From Rhizobium jaguaris (GTDB taxonomy: Bacteria > Pseudomonadota > Alphaproteobacteria > Rhizobiales > Rhizobiaceae), in the NCBI RefSeq assembly GCF_003627755.1, contig NZ_CP032695.1, positions 1,860,001 through 1,924,000 of the forward strand: a stretch of DNA of 64,000 bases, given 5' to 3'. Shown here in pieces: positions 55,187 through 64,000 of the stretch. Within the stretch, counting starts at the first letter, position 1. Each line of letters begins with the position of its first letter. The notes below the pieces were generated by a model. That model was not told the DNA's origin, did not search any database, and saw only the letters and a program-made list of their open reading frames with translations. The position numbers and the translations under genes were made by a program.

Positions 55187-56112
55187 TGGACGATACCGCA
55201 ATCGGTCTCTGGGGCGTGCCCCTCGCCATCTTCGCCGGCGCAATCCGTGTTTCGACGCCCTTCATCTTCGTCAGCCTCGGCGAAACGATCACCGAGCGCT
55301 CCGGCCGCATCAATCTTGGCCTTGAAGGCACGCTCGTCTTCGGCGCCATGACCGCCTATGCGGTTGCCGTCATGAGCGGCTCCCCATGGCTCGGCGTCAT
55401 TGCAGCGATGGCGACCGGCGCAATCTTTGGCGCGGTACACGGCTGGATCTGCAAATGGCCGAAGGTCAACGACATTGCCATCGGCATCGCCATGATGCAG
55501 TTCGGCCTGGGCCTGGCCTTCTTCCTCGGCAAATCCTTCATTCAGCCGGTCGCGCCGCACCTGCCGGCAATCCCCTTCGGATTTTGGTCGGGCCTGGCAC
55601 CGGTGCAGGCGGCGCTAAACATCAACATCCTCTTCATCCTCGGTGCGGCGCTCGCCGTCGTCCTCTGGTGGGCCTTCAAAAATACGAGAGTCGGTCTCAC
55701 GCTACGCGTCGTTGGCGACAGCACCGATGCGGCACGTGCCATGGGCATCAATCCGGATCGCATCCGGCTGCTTTCGACGGCTGTCGGCGGCTCGCTGGCG
55801 GCAATCGGCGGCGCCTATCTGTCGCTCTACTATCCCGGCTCCTGGAATGAACGCATCTCCTCCGGCCAGGGTCTGATGGCGGTGGCGCTGGTAATCTTCG
55901 CCCGCTGGAATCCGATCGGCTGCTTCGTCGCCGCACTTCTCTTCGGCGGCGCCGGCGCGCTTGGCCCTGCGCTGCAATCCGTCGGAGTGACCCAGGGCTA
56001 TTACCTCTTCTACGCCGCCCCTTACGTGCTCACGCTCGTCATCATGATCATCACTTCATCGCCCACGCGCTCGCTCGCCGGCGCGCCAGGCGCACTCTCG
56101 CTCACCAAATAG
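55183..56112 (+). CDS. ABC transporter permease (BMP type), biuret-operon, second
   Basis: 309-aa BPD_transp_2-type permease with SGRINLGLEGTLVFGAM near residue 38. Overlaps the first permease by 4 bases. Followed after 12 bases by biuret hydrolase, so transport and hydrolysis genes are interleaved: the ATPase of the same importer lies after the hydrolase. Confidence 0.91.
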   Translation: MMDDTAIGLWGVPLAIFAGAIRVSTPFIFVSLGETITERSGRINLGLEGTLVFGAMTAYAVAVMSGSPWLGVIAAMATGAIFGAVHGWICKWPKVNDIAIGIAMMQFGLGLAFFLGKSFIQPVAPHLPAIPFGFWSGLAPVQAALNINILFILGAALAVVLWWAFKNTRVGLTLRVVGDSTDAARAMGINPDRIRLLSTAVGGSLAAIGGAYLSLYYPGSWNERISSGQGLMAVALVIFARWNPIGCFVAALLFGGAGALGPALQSVGVTQGYYLFYAAPYVLTLVIMIITSSPTRSLAGAPGALSLTK

Positions 56113-56124
56113 AAGAGATCAGCC

Positions 56125-56838
56125 ATGAACAGTCTCGCAACCGCAGCCATCGGCCAGAAACTGACTTATGTCGACGCCGATCCCTATGCTTGGCCCTACA
56201 ATGGTGCGCTGAGGCCGGATAACACAGCCCTCATCATCATCGACATGCAGACGGATTTCTGTGGCCCCGGCGGCTACGTCGATCACATGGGCTATGATCT
56301 GTCGCTGGTCCGCGCGCCGATCGAACCTATCAAGACGGTGCTCGCCGCCATGCGCGCCAAAGGCTATCACATCATCCATACCCGCGAGGGGCATCGGCCT
56401 GACCTTGCCGACCTGCCCGCCAACAAGCGCTGGCGTTCGCAGCGCATCAATGCCGGCATCGGCGATCCCGGTCCCTGCGGCCGTATCCTCGTCCGAGGCG
56501 AGCCGGGCTGGGACATCATCGACGAGTTGAAGCCGATGGACGGCGAGACGATCATCGACAAGCCCGGCAAGGGCTCCTTCTGCGCCACCGATCTGGAACT
56601 GATCCTCAACCAGAAGCGCATCGAGAATATCATTCTCACCGGCATCACCACCGACGTCTGCGTCCACACCACCATGCGCGAGGCGAATGACCGCGGCTTC
56701 GAATGCCTGCTTCTGGAAGACTGCTGCGGAGCGACCGACCATGGCAATCACCTCGCTGCCATCAAGATGGTGAAGATGCAGGGCGGCGTCTTCGGTTCCG
56801 TGTCCAATTCCGCAACCTTGGTGAGCCAACTGCCATGA
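56125..56838 (+). CDS. biuH: Biuret hydrolase (isochorismatase-like cysteine hydrolase)
   Basis: 237-aa isochorismatase-like hydrolase that should convert biuret to allophanate and ammonia. Catalytic triad D40 (IIIDMQTDF), K146 (IDKPGKGSF) and C179 (TTDVCVHTT). The sequence closely matches what I remember of the biuret hydrolase from Rhizobium leguminosarum bv. viciae 3841, including [16 protein letters not shown]. The presence of allophanate hydrolase three genes downstream supports the assignment. Its stop overlaps the ATPase start by 4 bases (ATGA). Confidence 0.88.
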   Translation: MNSLATAAIGQKLTYVDADPYAWPYNGALRPDNTALIIIDMQTDFCGPGGYVDHMGYDLSLVRAPIEPIKTVLAAMRAKGYHIIHTREGHRPDLADLPANKRWRSQRINAGIGDPGPCGRILVRGEPGWDIIDELKPMDGETIIDKPGKGSFCATDLELILNQKRIENIILTGITTDVCVHTTMREANDRGFECLLLEDCCGATDHGNHLAAIKMVKMQGGVFGSVSNSATLVSQLP

Positions 56839-58385
56839 ACATCGTCCGTGACACGCCCCTCCCCCAGGCCGGCAAGGCCGTCGGCATCGAAACCCTCGAT
56901 ATGACCATGTGTTTCGGCGGCTTCACGGCGCTGGACCACGTATCCGTGAGCATTCCTGCCGGCACCTTTCACGCTCTGCTCGGCGAAAACGGCGCAGGGA
57001 AATCGACGCTCGTCAAATGCATCATGGGCTTCTATCATCAGACCTCGGGCTCCCTGTCGGTGGATGGCCGCGAAGTAGTGGTCGCCTCACCCAAAGATGC
57101 GGCCGCGTATGGCCTTGGCATGGTCTACCAGCATTTCACGCTGGTGCCGTCGTTGACGGGTGCCGAAAACCTTGTCATCAGCCGTGCCGAATTGCCGGCC
57201 GTCATCAACTGGGCGAGAGAACGCAAGGCGCTTACCGCCTTCATGGAGCGGATGCCCTTCAAGATCCCGCTCGATAGCCCAGTGAGCGAACTTGCCGCCG
57301 GCGAAAAGCAGAAGCTCGAAATCGTCAAGCAGCTTTATCTCGGCCGCACCTTCCTCGTGCTCGACGAACCGACCTCAGTGCTGACGCCGGCGGAGGCCGA
57401 CGAGATGCTCGGCCTGATACGTGGGATGACCGAACGCGGCGAGCTGACCGTTCTGATGATCTCGCACAAATTCCATGAAGTGACGAAATTCGCCGATGCG
57501 GTCTCCATCCTCCGCCGCGGCAAGCTTGTCGGCGGCGGCAAGGTCGGCGAACTTTCGACGGCGGACATGGCGGCTATGATGATCGGCGACGTCAAACTCG
57601 CTGAACTCGACACACGCGTCCCCGTCACCGATACGGCGAAACCGGTGCTGCATGTCGAGCAGGTCAAGGCCCCGGATCGTTCCGGCCTGAAGACCATCGA
57701 GATCGACAAGCTGACGGTGCATTCCGGAGAGATCGTCGGCATTGCCGGCATTTCCGGCAATGGCCAGAAGGAACTGACTGAAATTCTCGCAGGCCAGCGG
57801 CCGACCGAAAGGGGGTCGGTCAGCGTCAACGGCGAGATCTATGGCGCAACGCGGCCCGAAACACGCAGGAACAATGTCCGCTTCATTCCGGAAGAGCCAT
57901 TGCAGAACGCCTGCGCACCGCGGATGACCGTCAGCGAAAATCTCGCCTTCCGCACCTTCGACCTGAAGGAAAACGGCGGTGATGCGATCTGGCTGAACAA
58001 GGGGAAGATGAAGAACCGCGCGACGTCGCTGATTTCAGACTTCAAGGTCAAGACCGCCTCATCCTCCTCGCCGATCGCAGCACTTTCCGGCGGCAATGTC
58101 CAGCGCGCTGTCTTGGCACGTGAGCTGACGGGAGAGGTCGATCTGCTGATCGTCTCCAACCCCTGTTTCGGCCTCGATTTTTCCGCCGTCGCCGAAATCC
58201 GCGCCCGCATCATGCGCGCTCGCAATGCCGGCGCGGCGGTATTACTGCTGTCGGAGGACCTCGATGAGCTTCTCGAAATGTCCGATCGCATCATGGTGAT
58301 CTCCGAAGGCAAGCTCGTCTACGAAACCCAGGCGCGCGCCGCCGATATATCCGTGATCGGCGCGCATATGGCGGGGCATCACTGA
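56835..58385 (+). CDS. ABC transporter ATP-binding protein, duplicated (biuret-operon)
   Basis: 516-aa double-ATPase of the RbsA/NupA type. Domain 1: GENGAGKST (about 52), [13 protein letters not shown] (about 175). Domain 2: [11 protein letters not shown] and [14 protein letters not shown] followed by the Walker-B-region [11 protein letters not shown], where the usual PTRGLDVGA is changed. Overlaps biuH upstream by 4 bases and the next hydrolase start by one base (TGATG). It energises the BMP-type importer at 52912-56112. Confidence 0.92.
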   Translation: MNIVRDTPLPQAGKAVGIETLDMTMCFGGFTALDHVSVSIPAGTFHALLGENGAGKSTLVKCIMGFYHQTSGSLSVDGREVVVASPKDAAAYGLGMVYQHFTLVPSLTGAENLVISRAELPAVINWARERKALTAFMERMPFKIPLDSPVSELAAGEKQKLEIVKQLYLGRTFLVLDEPTSVLTPAEADEMLGLIRGMTERGELTVLMISHKFHEVTKFADAVSILRRGKLVGGGKVGELSTADMAAMMIGDVKLAELDTRVPVTDTAKPVLHVEQVKAPDRSGLKTIEIDKLTVHSGEIVGIAGISGNGQKELTEILAGQRPTERGSVSVNGEIYGATRPETRRNNVRFIPEEPLQNACAPRMTVSENLAFRTFDLKENGGDAIWLNKGKMKNRATSLISDFKVKTASSSSPIAALSGGNVQRAVLARELTGEVDLLIVSNPCFGLDFSAVAEIRARIMRARNAGAAVLLLSEDLDELLEMSDRIMVISEGKLVYETQARAADISVIGAHMAGHH

Positions 58386-59056
58386 TGGCAGCGGAGATCA
58401 AGGCTCAACCTTTCGCCTTCCCGCTGCAACGTGACGCTGTGGCGCTGATCGTCATCGATATGCAGCGCGATTTCGCCGAGCCCGGCGGCTTCGGCGCCAG
58501 CCTCGGCAACGATGTCAGCCGCATCACGAAGATCGTCCCCGACGTCCAACGGCTAATCGCGGGTTTCCGCCGTGCGGGCCTGCCGGTCATCCACACGATG
58601 GAATGCCACAAGTCCGATCTTTCCGACCTGCCACCTGCCAAGCGCGACCGCGGCAATCCTTCACTCAGGATCGGCGACGTCGGACCGATGGGCCGTATTC
58701 TCATTGCCGGAGAGCCGGGCACGGCCATCCTACCCGAACTGGCGCCCATCGATGGCGAGATCGTCATCGAAAAGCCTGGCAAAGGCGCCTTCTACGCCAC
58801 CGAACTCGGCGATATCCTGAAGATCAAAGGCATCAGGCAGCTCGTTTTCGCCGGCGTCACCACGGAGGTTTGCGTCCAGACCACGATGCGCGAGGCAAAC
58901 GACCGCGGCTATGAATGCCTGCTCGCGGAGGAGGCGACCGAAAGCTATTTCCCCGAGTTCAAAGCAGCGGCCATCGCGATGATCCGAGCACAGGGCGCGA
59001 TTGTCGGCTGGACGGCGCGCGTTGAGGACATTCTGGAGACCATCAATCATGCCTGA
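58385..59056 (+). CDS. Isochorismatase-like cysteine hydrolase (triuret hydrolase candidate)
   Basis: 223-aa paralogue of biuret hydrolase with triad D25 (VIDMQRDF), K130 (IEKPGKGAF) and C163 (TTEVCVQTT). It differs from BiuH in the N-terminal and C-terminal parts, so a different substrate is likely. Triuret hydrolase (TrtA) is a known member of this family acting just ahead of BiuH, producing biuret after decarboxylation, and is a reasonable candidate. Other ureides or ureidoglycolate-type compounds are possible. Translationally coupled to the ATPase gene and to the cupin gene (8-base overlap). Confidence 0.85.
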   Translation: MAAEIKAQPFAFPLQRDAVALIVIDMQRDFAEPGGFGASLGNDVSRITKIVPDVQRLIAGFRRAGLPVIHTMECHKSDLSDLPPAKRDRGNPSLRIGDVGPMGRILIAGEPGTAILPELAPIDGEIVIEKPGKGAFYATELGDILKIKGIRQLVFAGVTTEVCVQTTMREANDRGYECLLAEEATESYFPEFKAAAIAMIRAQGAIVGWTARVEDILETINHA

Positions 59057-59402
59057 AACGACGCGCGAACTGCTGACAACAGGCGGCTGGAAAGAGCTAA
59101 CCTTCAGCCCATTCCGGGATGAGGTCACCATCCACTGGATCAAGCCCTTCGAAGGCGACCAACCGGGCGTCGCTCTGCTGAAATACGAGGCCGGCGCCTC
59201 GGTGCCCCGCCACCGGCATGAGGGGCTGGAGACCATTCTCGTGCTCGAAGGTGTACAATCGGATGAGGCCGGCGACTACGCCAAGGGCTGTTACATCGTC
59301 AATGCCGCCGGGACCGAGCATTCGGTCTGGAGCGATACAGGCTGCGTCGTCCTGATCCAATGGGATCGGCCAGTCAGAATATTGGAAGAGGAAAAAGCGT
59401 GA
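59049..59402 (+). CDS. Cupin domain protein (ChrR-like)
   Basis: 117-aa single-domain cupin with the metal-binding motif [16 protein letters not shown] (about residue 55) and second motif AGTEHSVWS (about 90). Embedded between the two hydrolases' genes and atzF with overlaps at both ends (8 and 4 bases). It may bind a metal and sense or modify an intermediate, or isomerise one; the family covers many roles, so none is assigned. Confidence 0.83.
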   Translation: MPETTRELLTTGGWKELTFSPFRDEVTIHWIKPFEGDQPGVALLKYEAGASVPRHRHEGLETILVLEGVQSDEAGDYAKGCYIVNAAGTEHSVWSDTGCVVLIQWDRPVRILEEEKA

Positions 59403-61201
59403 CCAGCAGCCCGGCCTTCGACATTTCATCCTTGCATGTTTTCTATGAAAGCGGCGGTACCGTTGCGGCCGTCATCGAAGCGGCTTTCACGCGTATTGCC
59501 GAGGTCGACGATCCCGGCATCTTCCTGCATCTCGCCGACAAAAGCAGCTTGCTGCAACAGGCGGCCGCGCTCGGGCCTTTTGATCCCCGAGCAAAGCCGC
59601 TCTGGGGCATCCCCTTTGCGGTCAAGGACAATATCGATGTCGCGGGCATGCCAACGACCGCCGCCTGCCCGGATTTCGCCTATATGCCCGAGGCCGATGC
59701 CACTGTGGTGCGTCTGCTGAAGGAGGCCGGCGCACTCGTCATCGGCAAGACCAACCTCGATCAATTCGCAACCGGCCTGGTCGGCGTCCGCACGCTCCAT
59801 CCGGCACCCCGCAATGCCATGGACCCCGATTTGGTACCCGGCGGCTCAAGCTCGGGCTCGGCCGTCGCGACGGCGCAGGGCATCGTCAGTTTTGCACTTG
59901 GCACCGATACCGCCGGCTCCGGGCGCGTCCCGGCCGGCCTCAACAATATCGTCGGCCTCAAGCCCAGCCTCGGCGCGTTATCGACGACCGGCGTCCTTCC
60001 CGCCTGCCGCACGCTGGATTGCGTTTCGATCTTCGCGTTGACGGTCGATGACGCCTGGCGGCTGTTTGAGGCCGCCGCGCGCCACGATGCGACGGACGCC
60101 TATTCGAAAACCATTCCGGCCGACGGTTTCGGACAAACACCGAATGTCCTGACCATCGGCGTCCCGACGAAAGCCGACCGACTGTTCTTCGGCGACGCCG
60201 TCATGGAAGCAGCCTATGACGCCGCCTTGCAGATGCTGACAAAACTCGGTCATCGGCTGGTGGAAGTGTCGTTTGGCGATTTCTACAAGGTGGCAAACCT
60301 GCTTTATGAAGGCGCCTGGGTGGCGGAACGTTATGCGGCAGTGAAGGATTTCTTCGACGCCAAGGAGGCAAGCTTCCATCCCGTGACGCGCAAGATCTAT
60401 GGCGGCGCCAAGCAGCTTTCGGCGGCGGATGCCTTCAACGGCCTCTACGCGCTGCAAGCCTTGAAACAGAAGGTCGCGCCGCTGGTCGCATCGGTCGATC
60501 TTTTCTGCGTACCGACCGCGCCGACCCATTATACTCGTGCCGATGTCGAGGCCGAACCGATCCGCGAGAACTCGCGTCTCGGCACTTACACCAACTTCGT
60601 CAATCTGCTCGACATGTGCGGCATTGCCGTGCCGACGGGAATACGAGGTGACGGCCGTCCGGCAAGTGTCACCCTGCTAGCGCCGTCCGGACACGACGGG
60701 CTGACGGCATCGCTCGCGCGGGATATTCACAAGGCCAGCGGACTGATGCTCGGTGCCACCGGCTGGCATCAGCCGCAGCGGGACGAACCTCCTGCCGTTG
60801 ATGACGCAGGCATGATCGAGGTCGTGGTGGTCGGCGCCCATCTTTCCGGCATGCCGCTCAACCCGCAGCTACACGCCCTAGATGGCCGTCTCGTGCGGGA
60901 AGCGCAGACATCGGCCTGCTACCGGCTATATGCATTGGCGGGGCAGGTTCCCGCCAAACCAGGGCTCATCCGTGTCGACGAGGAGGCTGGCGGTCAGATC
61001 GATGTCGAGGTCTGGCAATTGGCACCAGCCGCCTTCGGCCAATTCGTCGCCTCCGTCCCCTCGCCGCTCTGCATCGGTACGATCTCGCTGTCCGACGGCA
61101 CCTCGGCCAAGGGATTTCTCGTAGAGGCGACCGCCATCGCCGATGCGACCGACATCACGCATTATGGCGGCTGGCGCAGCTATGTCGCGGCAATGGCATA
61201 G
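59399..61201 (+). CDS. atzF: Allophanate hydrolase
   Basis: 600-aa amidase-signature protein with the C-terminal domain typical of allophanate hydrolases (AtzF type, about 605 aa). It converts allophanate to ammonia and carbon dioxide, completing biuret breakdown. The Ser-cisSer-Lys triad is visible: K76 (FAVKDNIDV), the Ser cluster 150-152 (GGSSSGSA) and S174 (DTAGSGRVPAG). The C-terminal domain (about 460-600) includes HLSGMPLNPQL. GTG 59399 is the start, overlapping the cupin stop (GTGA). Last gene of the operon. Confidence 0.93.
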   Translation: MTSSPAFDISSLHVFYESGGTVAAVIEAAFTRIAEVDDPGIFLHLADKSSLLQQAAALGPFDPRAKPLWGIPFAVKDNIDVAGMPTTAACPDFAYMPEADATVVRLLKEAGALVIGKTNLDQFATGLVGVRTLHPAPRNAMDPDLVPGGSSSGSAVATAQGIVSFALGTDTAGSGRVPAGLNNIVGLKPSLGALSTTGVLPACRTLDCVSIFALTVDDAWRLFEAAARHDATDAYSKTIPADGFGQTPNVLTIGVPTKADRLFFGDAVMEAAYDAALQMLTKLGHRLVEVSFGDFYKVANLLYEGAWVAERYAAVKDFFDAKEASFHPVTRKIYGGAKQLSAADAFNGLYALQALKQKVAPLVASVDLFCVPTAPTHYTRADVEAEPIRENSRLGTYTNFVNLLDMCGIAVPTGIRGDGRPASVTLLAPSGHDGLTASLARDIHKASGLMLGATGWHQPQRDEPPAVDDAGMIEVVVVGAHLSGMPLNPQLHALDGRLVREAQTSACYRLYALAGQVPAKPGLIRVDEEAGGQIDVEVWQLAPAAFGQFVASVPSPLCIGTISLSDGTSAKGFLVEATAIADATDITHYGGWRSYVAAMA

Positions 61202-61223
61202 AGTCAGGACCTGTTGGAGCATG

Positions 61224-61865
61224 CTACGCCCGGAAAGTTTTCCCGAGTTCGGTGTCGGACAAGTCGTAGTAGTGACGAAAATTATAGACCAGCGGAGACC
61301 ATTTGTTCGGATCGATATGATCGCTATCGTCTTTCAAAAACTCTTCGGACGCATGGACGCGCAAGATCTCGACAACCGCAACGAGGCCGCCTCCAAGTTC
61401 CGCCAGCCTTTTTCCGCCCATTTCGTGAAGTGACAAGACGCGGGCTTCCATTTGAACCGGGCATTCCGCGGCTCGCACAGGGCGCACCGACTCGCTGTCA
61501 CGCCTGGAAAATCCTGCTGCTGCAAATTTGTCCTTCTCTGTTCTGAATTGTTTGGACTTCAATTCGGGTACGGGGTCTTTGCCGGTCAGCGGTGCGAGCT
61601 TTTCGACCATCTGCCACATTGAGGGAGACGGAAGGTTTACGACACACTCCGCGTGCCGCGCGAGGTTCTCTGAGAGCTTGGCGTCATTCAACAGGCCAAG
61701 CGACATCGTCCAGCCAAGCGCCCAAAACGATGAGATCGGAGACAAATTCGTCGAGTTATCCTCATTCAAGCTGCTGATGAGTGCGACAGGGGTTCCGAAA
61801 TACAAAATCTTTGGTTCAACGGTTCTCACTTCATCCTCCTGAACAGGATGCGTCCACATCACCAT
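61224..61865 (-). CDS. Flavin reductase-like (split-barrel FMN-binding) protein
   Basis: 213-aa protein with the split-barrel flavin-binding fold of flavin reductase-like proteins: PKILYFGTPVALISSLNEDN (about 15-35), SPISSFWALGWT (about 40), SENLARHAECVVN (about 65). It probably binds FMN and reduces it or a substrate. ATG 61865 is taken as start (ATG 61859 is equally possible; no strong binding site). Overlaps nothing; convergent with atzF. Specific role unknown. Confidence 0.8.
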   Translation of the reverse strand: MVMWTHPVQEDEVRTVEPKILYFGTPVALISSLNEDNSTNLSPISSFWALGWTMSLGLLNDAKLSENLARHAECVVNLPSPSMWQMVEKLAPLTGKDPVPELKSKQFRTEKDKFAAAGFSRRDSESVRPVRAAECPVQMEARVLSLHEMGGKRLAELGGGLVAVVEILRVHASEEFLKDDSDHIDPNKWSPLVYNFRHYYDLSDTELGKTFRA

Positions 61866-61927
61866 AAGCGATTTTCGCTCGGCAATGGTTCGATTATGAT
61901 CGAAGTATGATTTCCGCCGAAGCCGAC

Positions 61928-63043
61928 CTATTCGGCAAGGCGTCCGCCGCACATCGGGATCGGTACCCCCGTCGTGCCCGGGAAGCTGATCGGCAGGCCC
62001 CGCAATACGCGCACGGCCAAAAATGCGAAGCATTCTGCCTCGACGGCGTCGCCACGCCAGCCGAGCGTTTCCGCCGAGATCGGCTCGACGCCGGCACGGG
62101 TCTTGAGCATCGACATGATCGTCGGATTGTGACGGCCGCCACCGCTGACCACCAACTTTTTTGGACGATGGGGCAACAGGTCCAGTGCCTTGCCAACAGC
62201 TGATGCGGTGAAAGCGGAGAGCGTCGCAGCGCCATCCTTAAGGCCCAGCCCATCGGCCATCGAGGCGCCGAAGTCGAAACGATCCAGCGATTTCGGATAG
62301 GGGGCGCTGAGATACGGGTGCTCCAGCAGCTTCGCAAGTCTTTCCTCATCCACTGTGCCAGCCCGGCCCAGCGCCCCGTCCCTATCCATCTCACCAGCGC
62401 CATGAGATCTAACGAAATCATTGAGCGGCGCATTGGCCGGCCCGGTGTCGAAGGCGACGAAATTGCCCTCGCCATCCGACCAGGTGATATTGGCGACGCC
62501 GCCGAGATTGAGGATGGCGGTGTCGGCGGCGGCACCAGCGCGGCGCAACAGTGCGGTGTGATAGGCGGCCGCCAGGGGCGCACCCTGACCGCCCGCACGC
62601 ACATCAGCGGAACGGAAATCATAGGCGACCTTGGTGCCAAGGATGGAACGCATCAATTCGCCGTCGCCGAGCTGACGGGTGTCCCCGCGACGATCCTTCT
62701 GCGGCGCGCGATGCAGCACGGTCTGGCCATGGAAGCCGACCACGCCGATATCGGCCATGGTCAGGCCATAGCTTTCGACGAGCTCCTTGACTGCGGCCGA
62801 CTGGGCGCGCGTCAAAGCCTCCTCGGCACGTTTGAAGATTTCCGGCTCCGGCCCGTTAAAATTCCAGGCGCGAGCCTGCGCCAACGTCTCTTCCAGCAAT
62901 GTCCTGATCCAATCCGGATAGGGCGCCAGCACATAGGGACCGAACTCTTCGATCCGCTCACCATCCGTCTTGAGCAGAGCGACATCGATATTGCCGTCGA
63001 GAACGGTTCCGGTCATCAGACCGACGGCCCAGATTGGTTCCAT
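61928..63043 (-). CDS. anmK: Anhydro-N-acetylmuramic acid kinase
   Basis: 371-aa sugar kinase of the AnmK family, which phosphorylates and opens 1,6-anhydro-MurNAc during cell-wall recycling. Conserved [17 protein letters not shown] at the N-terminus, [12 protein letters not shown] (about 105), [12 protein letters not shown] (about 148), NLGGVANIT (about 181) and FDTGPANA (about 199) are present. ATG 63043 has GGAG seven bases upstream; the in-frame TTG 63049 is too close to the binding site. Directly follows the serine hydrolase gene (10-base gap), an arrangement that suggests muropeptide recycling. Confidence 0.93.
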   Translation of the reverse strand: MEPIWAVGLMTGTVLDGNIDVALLKTDGERIEEFGPYVLAPYPDWIRTLLEETLAQARAWNFNGPEPEIFKRAEEALTRAQSAAVKELVESYGLTMADIGVVGFHGQTVLHRAPQKDRRGDTRQLGDGELMRSILGTKVAYDFRSADVRAGGQGAPLAAAYHTALLRRAGAAADTAILNLGGVANITWSDGEGNFVAFDTGPANAPLNDFVRSHGAGEMDRDGALGRAGTVDEERLAKLLEHPYLSAPYPKSLDRFDFGASMADGLGLKDGAATLSAFTASAVGKALDLLPHRPKKLVVSGGGRHNPTIMSMLKTRAGVEPISAETLGWRGDAVEAECFAFLAVRVLRGLPISFPGTTGVPIPMCGGRLAE

Positions 63044-63053
63044 GATCAAGCTC

Positions 63054-64000
63054 CTAAGCTCTATTGACGAAATCGCCGACAGTCTGGCGAAGCGGCACGA
63101 TGCCGCTGTCGAAATGGCGGGTCGGGTGAATGCGGTTAGTCAGCAGGGTCCAGGCCCTGCCTCGATCGAAATCTATCCAGAGGCCGGTGCCGGTGAAACC
63201 GGTATGGCCGATCGTGTCCGGTGAACATAACCCACCGCCGGACCAGCCGTCATAGGGCCGTTCCCATCCATGGGTGCGTGTCGCGGACAACGGCGTACGC
63301 ATCAATGCAATGGAGCGCTCGGGCGCGCCAGAGCCGGCGAGCAAACCCATCGCAAAATCGAGGATCGAGTCTGCCGTTCCAAACAGGCCGGCATGACCGG
63401 CGCCCTTTAGGGCGGAGCAATTGTCATCATGGACTTCGCCCGAGAGAACGCGGTGACGCCAGGTGCAATCCTCCGTCGCGGCGGCTTGATCGGATGCGGC
63501 GGAGAAGGCGAATCCCGGGCCGGCATCCATGTCACGGATCATCTGTCCAGTTAGGCGCTCCAGCGCAAAGCCGAGCAAAATGAAGTTGATGTCGGAATAG
63601 ACCGGCGGACCGGCCCGCCACTCCCGCTGCAAAACAAAGGCGCGTAACAGATCGGGATCGCGGCCGTAGGTATAAAGCGGCTCGACGGCGGGAAACGGCG
63701 TTTGATGACCGAGACACTGGCGAAAGGTCACCCGCCGCTCCCAGGCAGCCGCATCATATTGGCGCAGATCCGGCAGCACCGAAATCAACGGCGCATCGAG
63801 ATCGATCGTACCGGCTTCGGCCAAAGCCAGGATGCGCGGCGTGGTGAAGATGACTTTGGTGAGGGAGGCCAGATCGAACCATGTATCTGTGAGCATCGGC
63901 CGCGTCAGCGGGATCTTCTGTGCCGAACCGACCGCATGGACCATGCGGTTGCCTTCGACATCAATGATTCCGAGCACGCCGCCGGGAATGCGCCCGGCCG
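63054..64000 (-). CDS. Serine hydrolase (beta-lactamase/PBP4 class C family), partial
   Basis: C-terminal about 315 residues of a class C beta-lactamase-like serine hydrolase. The frame is open to the window edge (upstream sequence [16 protein letters not shown]), so the true start lies beyond 64000. Visible motifs: SLTK (nucleophile Ser-x-x-Lys), YSDIN in place of YxN, and HTGFTGTG as the KTG-type box. It probably acts on peptidoglycan fragments, consistent with the adjacent anmK. Cytoplasmic or periplasmic location cannot be judged without the N-terminus. Confidence 0.87.
   Translation of the reverse strand, partial: AGRIPGGVLGIIDVEGNRMVHAVGSAQKIPLTRPMLTDTWFDLASLTKVIFTTPRILALAEAGTIDLDAPLISVLPDLRQYDAAAWERRVTFRQCLGHQTPFPAVEPLYTYGRDPDLLRAFVLQREWRAGPPVYSDINFILLGFALERLTGQMIRDMDAGPGFAFSAASDQAAATEDCTWRHRVLSGEVHDDNCSALKGAGHAGLFGTADSILDFAMGLLAGSGAPERSIALMRTPLSATRTHGWERPYDGWSGGGLCSPDTIGHTGFTGTGLWIDFDRGRAWTLLTNRIHPTRHFDSGIVPLRQTVGDFVNRA

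Overview
The window is GC-rich, gene-dense DNA from an alphaproteobacterium, most likely a Rhizobium/Agrobacterium-type member of the Rhizobiales. The signs are many ABC importers in operons, Tat-exported binding proteins, a UgpC-type ATPase operon, and a biuret hydrolase that closely matches my recollection of the Rhizobium leguminosarum enzyme. I found no rRNA, tRNA, CRISPR array, phage, IS element or replication origin. The content (carbohydrate and nitrogen scavenging) looks like an accessory, catabolic part of the genome.

Layout. 1-8.2 kb: a PAS-GAF-GGDEF-EAL protein, small membrane proteins, a J-domain protein, a DUF899 thioredoxin-like protein, a 5'-truncated hybrid histidine kinase and an M24 peptidase. 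8.4-11.1 kb: a DUF1800/DUF1501 pair. 11.2-16.7 kb: a GH38 alpha-mannosidase, an MFS exporter and a divergent AraC regulator. 16.8-27.5 kb: a LacI-controlled plant-sugar operon (binding protein, two permeases, GH127 beta-L-arabinofuranosidase, ATPase, DHDPS-family enzyme, SDR, GMC oxidoreductase) preceded by two 16-bp palindromes. 27.5-31.5 kb: a 7Fe-type ferredoxin, a second DHDPS-family enzyme, an amidohydrolase and a LysR regulator. 31.5-37.5 kb, minus strand: a NitT/TauT-type importer whose permease is frameshifted, followed by an FAD oxidoreductase, a CoA-transferase and an enoyl-CoA hydratase.

37.7-48.4 kb is the most interesting part. It is a divergent purine locus. The minus-strand operon encodes an acylphosphatase-fold protein without the usual catalytic residues, a stand-alone Rieske protein, a GST-like protein and adenine deaminase. 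The plus-strand operon encodes a BMP-type (nucleobase/nucleoside) importer, a Rieske-oxygenase catalytic subunit that has lost its own [2Fe-2S] module, and guanine deaminase. The split Rieske/catalytic/GST combination resembles the Ndm methylxanthine demethylase parts of Pseudomonas putida CBB5. I infer a split Rieske monooxygenase acting on N-substituted purines or related compounds.

48.4-61.2 kb: a YdeP-type molybdoenzyme, a lytic transglycosylase, a GntR regulator and a second BMP-type importer operon. This operon also carries biuret hydrolase, a second cysteine hydrolase (triuret hydrolase candidate), a cupin and allophanate hydrolase, so it should release ammonia from biuret-type ureides. 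Both BMP operons are preceded by sigma-54 (-24/-12) promoter matches, one of them perfect, which points to nitrogen-limitation control. 61.2-64 kb: a flavin-reductase-fold protein, AnmK and a serine hydrolase that runs off the window end.
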